Of a stretch of DNA of 7,719 bases, positions 1-6,251 are shown piece after piece (the stretch's first letter is position 1; each line of letters opens with the position of its first letter). The notes under the pieces were generated by a model. It had not been told where the DNA came from and did no database searches. It saw only the letters and a list, made by a program, of their open reading frames with translations. Source of the stretch: Armatimonadota bacterium. Its GTDB lineage: Bacteria; Armatimonadota; Armatimonadia; Armatimonadales; Armatimonadaceae. The stretch covers positions 1 to 7,719 of the forward strand of contig JACMIS010000830.1 of assembly GCA_014381035.1 (NCBI GenBank), given 5' to 3'. A program made the translations under genes and the position numbers.

Positions 1-160
1 GCATAAGCACACTTTTGCCTAAAGGACCCTGCAGGATCTCGGCGCGGACCTTGCCGTCGGTTTTACGTTCCGGGGTGGCTATTTTCTCGGGAGGGAAATT
101 CGGTGATTCGTCATGACCGGGGACGATTTCTGTCGGACGTGTTGGTGTCTCCGTGGGCAT
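1..160 (-). CDS. MATE-family efflux transporter, N-terminal fragment (runs off left edge)
   Basis: Reading the minus strand from the ATG at 160-158 gives 53 codons with no stop before the window edge. The first 40 or so residues are polar and rich in Thr and Pro (starting MPTETPTRPTEIVPG). They are followed by EILQGPLGKSVLM at about residues 41-53. A Leu-x-Gly-Pro-Leu/Ile-x-Lys/Arg segment just before the first membrane helix is typical of MATE (multidrug and toxin extrusion) transporters, which export cationic drugs or metabolites using Na+ or H+ gradients. The start is supported by a ribosome binding site, AGGAAAG, at 173-167, six bases upstream. No membrane helix is visible yet, so the family call rests on a short motif. 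It is transcribed divergently from the glycosyltransferase at 291. Another polytopic membrane protein with a similar start remains possible. Confidence 0.55.
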   Translation of the reverse strand, partial: MPTETPTRPTEIVPGHDESPNFPPEKIATPERKTDGKVRAEILQGPLGKSVLM

Positions 161-171
161 AAAAAACTTTC

Positions 172-206
172 CTACGTGGCATTTTCACTGGCACGCCTTT
201 ACGTAG
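172..206. repeat. Imperfect inverted repeat in divergent intergenic region
   Basis: CTACGTGGC at 172-180 can pair with GCC (195-197) and ACGTAG (201-206), leaving a TTT bulge and a 14-nt loop. It lies just upstream of the ribosome binding site of the minus-strand transporter. It could be a regulator site or a 5'-UTR hairpin, but the stem is short and may be chance. Confidence 0.2.
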
Positions 207-261
207 ACAGCGTGTTTCGCGCCGACGTTCCCGGTTCGTGCCAAACAGTTCTACCCGGCTG

Positions 262-270
262 TGATACACT
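262..270 (+). promoter_or_regulatory. Extended -10 promoter for the glycosyltransferase
   Basis: TGATACACT matches an extended -10 element (TG, one base, then TACACT at 265-270). It ends 20 bases before the ATG at 291. No convincing -35 is seen at 16-18 bases upstream, which extended -10 promoters can tolerate. Transcription would start near 277, giving a leader of about 14 bases with no Shine-Dalgarno sequence. Confidence 0.45.
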
Positions 271-290
271 GACAACCGCGCCCAACTGCT

Positions 291-1535
291 ATGACTGAGT
301 TAAGCCGTCCGCTCCATGTCGTCTTCGTCACGCCGAAAAATCCGCAATCGGCGACCTCGCGCTACCGGTGCCACCACGTCGCCGAAGCGTTAGCAACATC
401 GAATGTGCGCGTGGCGGTTCACGCCATCACCGATACCCATTTCACCTTTCCTGCCCCGGATATAGTTGTTCTGCACCGATTGCGTTATCACGGCGAGGCG
501 GATCGGGTGTTAAAAGCGGCACGCGCGGTCGGCGCGACGACGGTGGCGAGTGTGGACGACCTGATCTTCTCGCCCGAATACGCGTTCCAGGTCGGCTTCA
601 ACTCGCCCCCGGACGACCCGGCGTTCTATCATTATCACCGCGCTGAGGGCGACGATCACTTGCGAACCATGCGGGAATGCAACGCGGTCATTACGTCTAC
701 CGATTTTCTGGCAAGTGAAGCGCGAATCGCGCTCGCCGACACGAAACCGGTCTATTGCTTGCGCAACTTCCTGAACGCCGAAATGGTCGCCCTCGCCGAC
801 GCCGCGCACGAACTGCGCATCCGCCGCCTTGCCACGAACCCGGCGGCAAAAACGCTGGCGTACCTGTCCGGCTCCCCGACACACGATGTGGACTTCGCCG
901 AAATCGCGTCCTCGCTCGCCCGCGTGATGGAAGAACACGAAGAAACCCGACTCCTGCTCGTCGGCACTGTGACACTCCCTCCATCGCTGGAGCGATTCGC
1001 AGACGCCGGTCGGGTGCGCCGCCACCCGTTCGTGCCGTGGCGCGACCTGTTCGCCCTGACCGCGCAAGCCGATGTCACCCTGGCACCGCTCGACGCGTCA
1101 CGCTTGTTCAACCACGCCAAGTCCGAGATCAAGGCGTTGGAAGCGGGACTGATCGGCGTCCCGACCGTCGCGACGCATATCGAAGGTGCCGGCGAGGCGA
1201 ACATCGGCATCTCCTGCCGGACAACAGCCGATTGGGGAAACGCCCTGGCACGAATTGTCGAGGGCGACGCGGAGGTTGCCGGGGACGCCGCGCGGGAATG
1301 GGTCCGCGAACATGGCACCCTTACCGCGCACCGGGGTCGTATCGCGACCGTGTTCGCCGAGATTGCCGCGCGGAAGAGTAAATCCGGCAACGTCAGCGCG
1401 ACAGTCACCCGCCCGTGGCGCGAACGGCTCACCGAGCGATTGCGCGAGATGGAAGCCACGTATTTCAAACGGAGGCTGAAACTACAGCGACACTGGCGGC
1501 TGTTAGAAGCCGAATTGAAAAAGGGGAGCCGGTAG
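291..1535 (+). CDS. GT-B fold glycosyltransferase (GT4-like, group 1)
   Basis: This is a 414-residue cytoplasmic or peripheral enzyme expected to transfer sugar from a nucleotide-sugar donor to a cell-surface glycan. The N-terminal Rossmann half starts HVVFVTPKNP and has SRYRCHHVAEAL at about 23-34, a donor-independent glycosyltransferase pattern, followed by VASVDDLIF near 85-93. The C-terminal half starts near residue 188 (LAYLSGSPTHDVDF). It contains LLLVG (221-225) and the donor-binding block KSEIKALEAGLIGVPTVAT (277-295), where K277, E279 and E284 match the Lys/Glu positions of GT4 enzymes. The last 50 residues are basic and helical (WRERLTERLREMEATYFKRR...), a likely membrane-surface or oligomerisation tail. 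The start is the first ATG; there is no Shine-Dalgarno sequence but an extended -10 lies close upstream. No other polysaccharide genes are in view, so the acceptor is unknown. The fold is confident; the substrate is not. Confidence 0.85.
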   Translation: MTELSRPLHVVFVTPKNPQSATSRYRCHHVAEALATSNVRVAVHAITDTHFTFPAPDIVVLHRLRYHGEADRVLKAARAVGATTVASVDDLIFSPEYAFQVGFNSPPDDPAFYHYHRAEGDDHLRTMRECNAVITSTDFLASEARIALADTKPVYCLRNFLNAEMVALADAAHELRIRRLATNPAAKTLAYLSGSPTHDVDFAEIASSLARVMEEHEETRLLLVGTVTLPPSLERFADAGRVRRHPFVPWRDLFALTAQADVTLAPLDASRLFNHAKSEIKALEAGLIGVPTVATHIEGAGEANIGISCRTTADWGNALARIVEGDAEVAGDAAREWVREHGTLTAHRGRIATVFAEIAARKSKSGNVSATVTRPWRERLTERLREMEATYFKRRLKLQRHWRLLEAELKKGSR

Positions 1536-1552
1536 GGTTTCGTCGGGTTGTA

Positions 1553-1599
1553 TTGGCTGTTGTGATCGCTAAAGCACTGCCCGCGATCACAACAGCCAA
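1553..1599. terminator. Perfect 17-bp inverted repeat after the glycosyltransferase
   Basis: TTGGCTGTTGTGATCGC (1553-1569) is the exact reverse complement of 1583-1599, with a 13-nt loop (TAAAGCACTGCCC). It starts 17 bases after the glycosyltransferase stop and ends 49 bases before the SLH start. The position suggests a transcription terminator or mRNA-stabilising hairpin. No T-run follows on the plus strand, so it is not a classical intrinsic terminator. A protein-binding site is also possible. Confidence 0.5.
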
Positions 1600-1636
1600 C
1601 GAGAACAGCCTATTCCCTAAATTCGCCGCAATCCGG

Positions 1637-1642
1637 TATACT
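1637..1642 (+). promoter_or_regulatory. -10 box (TATACT) for the SLH gene, leaderless type
   Basis: GGTATACT spans 1635-1642 and its TATACT hexamer ends six bases before the ATG at 1649. A start site 6-8 bases after a -10 box would fall on or next to the A of the ATG, so the mRNA would be leaderless. No clear TTGACA-like -35 is present. The same GGTATA(A/C)T arrangement precedes two other genes in the window. Confidence 0.6.
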
Positions 1643-1648
1643 GACTCC

Positions 1649-2212
1649 ATGAAACAAACCACCCTTTTCGCCGCCGCTGTCGCCGCCGTCTGTGCCGTGA
1701 CAATCACCGCTCCCGCGTTTGCGCAGGGTTCCGCGTTCCCCGATGTTCCGGCAAACCACTGGGCAGCATCGAGCGTCAACGCCCTTGCCAAAGCCGGAAT
1801 CGTCAACGGTTACGGCGCATCGCCGCTCGCTATCGGTGCGCCGGATAAAACGAAACCGGCGTATGACGGCAACAAGCCGGTGACGCGGTACGAACTCGCG
1901 GTCACGCTGTACCGTTTCGTGCAACACATGGACAAAGTCGCGAAACAGCCGAAAAGCAAGACCGGTGCGATGGTGACGCCGAAAACCGGCGCGGATGCGG
2001 TGAAGCAACTGGTCGCGGGCGGCTACCTGCCGGCGAATTCCCCGTTCGTGAAGAATGCGACGGCGGCTGGCGGACTCAAGCCGGTCACGTCGGACGAATT
2101 CGCGAAGGCTCTCGGCGATGTTCTGACGAAAGTGCAGGAAACACGCACCCCGGTCAGCAAAGATTCCGGTCTGGACATCGCCCGTCCCGGCGGCGACACG
2201 CACACGCATTAG
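1649..2212 (+). CDS. Small exported S-layer homology (SLH) domain protein
   Basis: This 187-residue protein is predicted to be exported. Residues 1-25 form a signal peptide (MKQTTLFAAAVAAVCAVT..., then APAFA) with likely cleavage before Q26. An SLH domain follows at about 30-93: FPDVPANHWAASSVNALAKAGIVNGY, a spacer, then PVTRYELAVTLYRFV. SLH domains bind envelope glycopolymers or, in some diderms, link the outer membrane to peptidoglycan. Residues 115-165 look like a second, degenerate module (AVKQLVAGGYLPANSPF ... PVTSDEFAKALGDVLTKV). The tail is polar and ends GGDTHTH. No enzymatic domain is present, so it may be a structural or adaptor envelope protein. Upstream in-frame starts (for example 1415) would fuse a stretch overlapping the glycosyltransferase to the signal peptide and are rejected. 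The ATG has no ribosome binding site but a -10 box six bases upstream. Confidence 0.85.
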   Translation: MKQTTLFAAAVAAVCAVTITAPAFAQGSAFPDVPANHWAASSVNALAKAGIVNGYGASPLAIGAPDKTKPAYDGNKPVTRYELAVTLYRFVQHMDKVAKQPKSKTGAMVTPKTGADAVKQLVAGGYLPANSPFVKNATAAGGLKPVTSDEFAKALGDVLTKVQETRTPVSKDSGLDIARPGGDTHTH

Positions 2213-2225
2213 GGGTAAACTGTTC

Positions 2226-2263
2226 GGCGGGACGGGAGCTACAATCGTGCCTCACGTCCCGCC
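2226..2263. terminator. Hairpin at the SLH / nucleotidyltransferase convergent junction
   Basis: GGCGGGACG (2226-2234) pairs perfectly with CGTCCCGCC (2255-2263) across a 20-nt loop. It lies 13 bases after the SLH stop, and its right arm encodes the last residues of the minus-strand nucleotidyltransferase, whose stop is at 2254-2252. The downstream plus-strand tract is only ATGTTTC. A shared bidirectional terminator is the best reading, but the long loop and weak U-tract lower confidence. Confidence 0.4.
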
Positions 2264-2989
2264 ATGTTTCGTTGCGACGGTATGGAACCGGGATAGAACA
2301 ATCCTGTATCGCCCTTGTTCTGGCAGGTGCCCTTCCAGCACATCCGTGAACCCTGGCAACGCCAACCAGTCCGCAAAGGTTCGTGCGACGAACAACGAGA
2401 TGATGTCTTCGCCGATCTCTTTCACCAGTTCCGCGCGACCGTTCACCACGGTTACGACGTCCTCCAGGTCGTGGCTCGCGTAGTAGTCGCCATTACCGCG
2501 ACCGTAGAAGGCTTCGATCTTCGTCGCCACGAAACAAAGCGCGGAAATCAGACGGATATGTATCTCCGGTTCCTCACCCGTGAGAGTCGGGAGGGTGATC
2601 CGTTGCGCCGTAGCTACCGCTTCCGGATACCAACGGTTTGTGAAGCCGAGTATGGCTTCGTCCGTAGGCATCACGTCCAGAATAAGATCGTCTGTGTGCC
2701 ATCGACAGATCACCGCCCCGCCACTCTCTTGGAAGCCGCGCTCCCGAAGTTCCTCACTGAGTTGTGCATACGACGGGTATCCCATGATCTCCACCACGAC
2801 ATCCACGTCTCGTGTTGGACGAACGTCCGGCGATGCCGGGTCGGTAAGGAGCAGCGCAGTCGTTACACCACCGACAAACGTCACACGTTCTCGCAGAGAG
2901 GTACCCAACTTATCCGCGACGCGGCGAATCATGGCGATGTTTGCCGCCGCAGACGGTAGAAACGATGCTTGTCGTTTGTCAGAACGCAT
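2252..2989 (-). CDS. AbiEii/AbiGii-like nucleotidyltransferase (toxin candidate)
   Basis: This 245-residue soluble protein carries the minimal nucleotidyltransferase signature. It has VGG at 39-41, RPTRDVDVVVE at 57-67 with the metal-binding pair D61 and D63, and a third likely acidic residue, D105, in LILDVMPTDE. The later segment ATKIEAFYGRG...SHDLEDVV (about 155-179), with K157 and D174/D177, matches the conserved helical part of AbiEii/AbiGii (DUF1814-type) proteins. Family members act as toxins; characterised relatives bind GTP or add nucleotides to tRNA. It overlaps the upstream regulator by 11 nt and has its own ribosome binding site (AAGGA, 3003-2999, nine bases before the ATG), so the two are probably translationally coupled. 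All expected catalytic residues are present. Toxicity is inferred from family and context. Its last codons lie within the junction hairpin. Confidence 0.82.
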   Translation of the reverse strand: MRSDKRQASFLPSAAANIAMIRRVADKLGTSLRERVTFVGGVTTALLLTDPASPDVRPTRDVDVVVEIMGYPSYAQLSEELRERGFQESGGAVICRWHTDDLILDVMPTDEAILGFTNRWYPEAVATAQRITLPTLTGEEPEIHIRLISALCFVATKIEAFYGRGNGDYYASHDLEDVVTVVNGRAELVKEIGEDIISLFVARTFADWLALPGFTDVLEGHLPEQGRYRIVLSRFHTVATKHGGT

Positions 2990-3587
2990 CCATATTTTTC
3001 CTTTCCAAACGCTCCTGAAGCAACGTCTGCGCCAGATTGCGCTCCCGTGTCCGTGTATCGCTACTACGCAAGGCGTCCGTTAAGGCAAGAAGTTCATAAT
3101 ATTCCGGGTCGAGTAACGCGGCTTCCGGTACCTTCGGATACAGAGGGGACAGGGCGATGCCGCGTTCGTTACCCTCCGGGTGTTCCCAGACCGGGGGTGG
3201 GTCGGATCCACGGACAAGGTGGTTCGATAGTGGGGGGGCGGCATGTGCGGTGGGAATTCCACGCACTAACCCGCCGTGAGACGCAGGGAAAACCCAGCGG
3301 ACGCCATGGGTAAGAAGTTCCATCAGCCCGGTGCGATTTACACGCCGTTCACCTTGGGAGCGGAGGAGTCCGATTGACAGTGCCCGTGTCCGAAAACCGT
3401 GTACCTCGGAGAGACTGATCCGTGCCGCCTCTGCTATTCTGCGAAGGGGTATGGGGGCATACGCGTGATCACTCTCTTGGGAGTCCGAACGGTTTTCTAT
3501 GGCAATTACTTTTAGCAGTAGCGCGACATCATGTGGCTTGAGAACCACAGGAACTGGCGTGATAATCTCAGAGCCGTTACGGAACAT
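2979..3587 (-). CDS. Winged-helix-type regulator, candidate antitoxin partner of the AbiEii-like protein
   Basis: This 202-residue protein is encoded directly upstream of the nucleotidyltransferase. Residues 17-75 (LKPHDVALLLKVIAI ... PIPLRRIAEAARISLSEVHGFRTRALSIGLL) read as a MarR-like winged helix-turn-helix. Residues 82-121 hold a conserved-looking block (VNRTGLMELLTHGVRWVFPASHGGLVRGIPTAHAAPPL, described here in parts), followed by an acidic/proline loop (PPVWEHPEGNERGIALSPLYP) and a helical end. From memory, proteins with this layout commonly sit beside AbiEii-type genes. It lacks the usual AbiEi layout, so it may be a distinct antitoxin type. The start is fixed by a TATAAT box six bases before the ATG; the next in-frame Met is at residue 89. 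It would bind its own promoter, where a 26-bp palindrome covers the -35 region. Antitoxin function is inference. Confidence 0.75.
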   Translation of the reverse strand: MFRNGSEIITPVPVVLKPHDVALLLKVIAIENRSDSQESDHAYAPIPLRRIAEAARISLSEVHGFRTRALSIGLLRSQGERRVNRTGLMELLTHGVRWVFPASHGGLVRGIPTAHAAPPLSNHLVRGSDPPPVWEHPEGNERGIALSPLYPKVPEAALLDPEYYELLALTDALRSSDTRTRERNLAQTLLQERLERKNMDAF

Positions 3588-3593
3588 ACTTAC

Positions 3594-3599
3594 ATTATA
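3594..3599 (-). promoter_or_regulatory. Consensus -10 box (TATAAT), leaderless promoter of the TA-like operon
   Basis: On the minus strand GGTATAAT is followed by GTAAGT and then the ATG at 3587. The perfect TATAAT (3599-3594) is therefore six bases from the start codon and transcription should begin at or beside the ATG. There is no room for a ribosome binding site. The -35 region falls inside the 26-bp palindrome at 3607-3632. Confidence 0.7.
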
Positions 3600-3606
3600 C
3601 CTTTTG

Positions 3607-3632
3607 TGTTCGCTGTTCGCGAACAGCGAACA
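3607..3632. promoter_or_regulatory. Perfect 26-bp palindrome, likely operator of the TA-like operon
   Basis: The site is TGTTCGC twice in tandem (3607-3613, 3614-3620), then GCGAACA twice (3619-3625, 3626-3632), forming an exact palindrome centred on the CG at 3619-3620. It begins seven bases upstream of the minus-strand TATAAT and spans the expected -35 position. Two nested half-site pairs would suit a dimeric or tetrameric winged-helix protein, so autoregulation by the first gene of the operon is the simplest reading. It is also about 100 bases upstream of the VIT/VWA start and could affect that gene. Confidence 0.6.
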
Positions 3633-3716
3633 TTATTGTGCCCCATCCAAAACAGATCTTTTGAAGCGAGCACAACAAGTACGGGTCAAAGCAGGCAGAT
3701 AACTCGTTTCTGTATC

Positions 3717-3721
3717 AGGAG
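3717..3721 (+). promoter_or_regulatory. Ribosome binding site of the VIT/VWA gene
   Basis: AGGAG at 3717-3721 lies nine bases before the ATG at 3731 and fixes the start. It contrasts with three other genes in the window that seem to have no leader. I see no convincing -10/-35 pair between the palindrome and this site. Confidence 0.65.
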
Positions 3722-3730
3722 ACCCGCCTT

Positions 3731-6202
3731 ATGTTTTCCAAGTCAAAATCGTTTGTGTTTGGTGCCGCTTGCGCTGGAGCGATGCTCGGCACCGTCACCG
3801 TCGCGTTCGCCGTGCGTCGACAGGGGACTGTTCCGCCCCCGCGCCCGATTCCACAGCCTTCTCTCGTACCGCCGCGTCACCTGCCCCGACCGCCGTTCGT
3901 CCCCCCGATGCCGCTCCCAACTGCCGTGTCCGTCAAATCCGTGTCGGTAGACGCCACGGTGCGCGGGGGCGTCGCCGAGACCGAGGTGACACACGTGTTC
4001 CGCAACGACTCCGACCGCGACGCCGAGGGCGACTTCGTGTTCCCGATTCCGGCGGGGGCGAGTGTTTCGTCGTTCGCGATGTACGACGGCGAAAAGAAGA
4101 TGGAGGCGCGTTTGTTGGAGCAGGACGAAGCGACGCGCACCTATGAAGAGATCGTTCGGCGACGCAAAGACCCCGCATTGCTGACATTCAGCGGACGCTC
4201 CGCGCTCCGTGCCCGCCTCTTTCCGATTCCGCCGCGCTCCGAACGCAAATTGACGCTGAAACTCGTCACCGTGCTTCCCCGCGACGGCGACGCCAAAAAG
4301 TACGCGTGGACACTGATCGGTCCGCACCTGCCGGGCACCACGCGCCCGCAGTCCGTTTCCGTCAAAGTCACCGTCACGGACGGCGCGGGCACCATTTACT
4401 CGCCGACCCACGACGTGCAAACCAAGCGCGAGGGGACGCAGACCGTGGCGACCTGGAGAACGGACGCTACTAACGCCGCGACATTAACCGAAAACCCCGA
4501 GTTCGATCTGTACATCACACCGAAAGCGGGCGCGGGCAGTGTCGCACTCTCGATGCTGACGTACAATGCCGCATTGCCGAACACGGCGTCGCTCGCCGGG
4601 GGCGCACGGCAGTCCGGCTATTTTTTAATCGTCGCCTCGCCGACGCTGGCAAGACCCGACGCGCAAGCCGCACCGCGCCGCGTTGTGCTGGTCATGGACC
4701 GTTCCGGTTCGAGGCATGGCAAGAAGATCGAGCAAGCCAAATCCACGCTCCGGTTCGCGCTCGGCAAATTGCGCCCGCAGGACTCGTTCAACGTTGTGAC
4801 GTTCAGCGATAGTGTCGAGAAGTTCTCGCCAGACACAGTCTCCGCGAGCAAGGCGAACATCGACCGGGCGAACGCGTTCGTGGACGGCATCGTCGCGGAC
4901 GGCGGCACCAACATTCACGACGGTTTGCTCGAAGGGCTGTCGCAGTTCCCGGAACGCGCCAGCGGCAACACGCTTCTTTTCTTCACGGACGGGATGCCGA
5001 CCGTGGGAACCACGAGCCACACCCAGATCGTGAAGCACGCCACGGAAAAGAACGGCAACAAGGCACGCACATTTGTGTTCGGCGTCGGGAACGATGTGGA
5101 CGTGCCGTTCCTCGACACCGTCGCGCAATCGCTCCGTGGTGATGCCGATTACGTGCGCCCGGACGAGGACATTGAGGTGAAAACGTCGCGCTTTGTGGCG
5201 AAGACCAGTTCCGCCGTGCTCGAAAATCTGAAACTGACAGTAGAGGATGGCGCGGCGAACACGGGCGAGATCTACCCGAAACCGGGGGAACTGCCGGACC
5301 TGTTCGCGGGCGGGCAACTCGTTCTCGTCGGACGCTATACCGGCGCGGCGAAGGCGATGAAATTGACACTTTCCGGCGAGGCGAACGGCAAGCCACAATC
5401 GTTCACGCTGACCGGTGCGCTTCCCGATGTGGACACCGGTGCCGGGTTCTTGCCCCGCCTCTGGGCGAGTCGCAAGATCGGCTACCTGATGGACGACGTG
5501 CGCCTGAAAGAAGACGGTCCGGCAAAAAAAGAGGCGGTGGACCAGATCATCGCGCTTTCGAAAGAGTGGGGAATCCTGACGCCATACACCGCGCTATTCG
5601 TCCCGGAACCGCTGGACGGAGGCGTCGCGGTGATGAATACCGGAAGAGGGTCTGCCACACGCGAAATGCGTAGGGTGCAAGTCGGTGGTGCCGGAGGTCA
5701 GGGGGGCGGCGGACTCGGAGGTGGGAGGGCGGCGGACACATTCGCGTTAGACGCGAGCGGTCCTGCTCCCGCGGCGGCACCGATGCACGCCGCCCGCTCG
5801 GGCGAATCGGCGGTGAACACGTCGCAGACGGCGCGTGCGCAAAAAAGCAACGCCCAGGTCGGCAACTTTTACGCCTACAAGGAGCAAGAAGGACTCGACA
5901 AAAAGCGAAGCGAGGATCTCGCCAAGCGGGTACAGAACGTCAACCAGCGGACGTTCGTCCAGCGCGGCAACCAGTGGACCGACGCGACCTACGACGCGAA
6001 AAAGCAGAAGCAGATCGTGAAGGTGAAGCTGTACTCTCCGGCGTACTTCGCGCTGACCCGGCGTAACGCCGACTTCGCGAAATGGGCGGCACTCGGCAAC
6101 GACGTGGTGATCACCGCCAACGCCACGCAAGCGGTCCAGTTCGCCGCCGACGGCAAGGAGTCGCTTACGGAAGCGGAGGTGAAAGCACTGGCGGGGAAAT
6201 AG
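3731..6202 (+). CDS. Exported VIT and VWA domain protein
   Basis: This is an 823-residue protein. Residues 1-27 look like a signal peptide (basic MFSKSK, hydrophobic core, AFA before VRRQG). A Pro-rich linker follows at about 34-63. The VIT domain (about 64-195) has the hallmark ATVRGGVAETEVTHVFRN, EGDFVFPIPAGASV and the YEEIVRRRKDPALL loop. The VWA domain (about 316-490) keeps a complete metal-ion-dependent adhesion site: D323-x-S325-x-S327, T393 and D420. The conserved segment ILTPYTALFV is at 615-624. A Gly-rich linker (652-665) and a disordered Ala/Ser stretch lead to a C-terminal module (about 738-803: RTFVQRGNQWTDATYD ... SPAYFALTRR) seen in bacterial VIT/VWA proteins. The family resembles inter-alpha-trypsin inhibitor heavy chains and probably mediates protein-protein adhesion at the envelope. 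The partner is unknown. It appears monocistronic, with an AGGAG site and a strong terminator. Confidence 0.9.
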   Translation: MFSKSKSFVFGAACAGAMLGTVTVAFAVRRQGTVPPPRPIPQPSLVPPRHLPRPPFVPPMPLPTAVSVKSVSVDATVRGGVAETEVTHVFRNDSDRDAEGDFVFPIPAGASVSSFAMYDGEKKMEARLLEQDEATRTYEEIVRRRKDPALLTFSGRSALRARLFPIPPRSERKLTLKLVTVLPRDGDAKKYAWTLIGPHLPGTTRPQSVSVKVTVTDGAGTIYSPTHDVQTKREGTQTVATWRTDATNAATLTENPEFDLYITPKAGAGSVALSMLTYNAALPNTASLAGGARQSGYFLIVASPTLARPDAQAAPRRVVLVMDRSGSRHGKKIEQAKSTLRFALGKLRPQDSFNVVTFSDSVEKFSPDTVSASKANIDRANAFVDGIVADGGTNIHDGLLEGLSQFPERASGNTLLFFTDGMPTVGTTSHTQIVKHATEKNGNKARTFVFGVGNDVDVPFLDTVAQSLRGDADYVRPDEDIEVKTSRFVAKTSSAVLENLKLTVEDGAANTGEIYPKPGELPDLFAGGQLVLVGRYTGAAKAMKLTLSGEANGKPQSFTLTGALPDVDTGAGFLPRLWASRKIGYLMDDVRLKEDGPAKKEAVDQIIALSKEWGILTPYTALFVPEPLDGGVAVMNTGRGSATREMRRVQVGGAGGQGGGGLGGGRAADTFALDASGPAPAAAPMHAARSGESAVNTSQTARAQKSNAQVGNFYAYKEQEGLDKKRSEDLAKRVQNVNQRTFVQRGNQWTDATYDAKKQKQIVKVKLYSPAYFALTRRNADFAKWAALGNDVVITANATQAVQFAADGKESLTEAEVKALAGK

Positions 6203-6210
6203 ACCGGGAA

Positions 6211-6251
6211 CGGCGGGGCGAAACAGCCTACGGTTTCGCCCCGCCGTTTTT
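6211..6251. terminator. Strong intrinsic terminator after the VIT/VWA gene
   Basis: CGGCGGGGCGAAAC (6211-6224) pairs perfectly with 6233-6246 around an 8-nt loop and is followed by TTTTT (6247-6251). The hairpin starts eight bases after the VIT/VWA stop. The convergent minus-strand gene ends inside it: its TAG is at 6230-6228 and its last codons are in the right arm. On the minus strand the trailing T-run is only two bases, so termination should be stronger for the plus-strand gene. Confidence 0.85.

Noticed and set aside
113..298. Plus-strand open frame of 61 codons
   Set aside because: Cys-rich random-looking translation that overlaps the start of the minus-strand transporter and the promoter of the glycosyltransferase; no ribosome binding site or domain.
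1415..1648. In-frame N-terminal extension of the SLH gene
   Set aside because: It overlaps the glycosyltransferase and the hairpin and would put about 78 residues before a clean signal peptide; the -10 box at 1637-1642 supports the ATG at 1649.
3607..3632. LexA/SOS box
   Set aside because: The half-sites are GTTC then GAAC with a different order and spacing from GAAC-N4-GTTC or GTTC-N7-GTTC boxes; a local operator is simpler.
3743..6130. Several long open frames antisense or out of frame to the VIT/VWA gene
   Set aside because: They are shadows from high-GC coding sequence, Arg-rich, without domains or ribosome binding sites; the sense frame has clear VIT and VWA domains.
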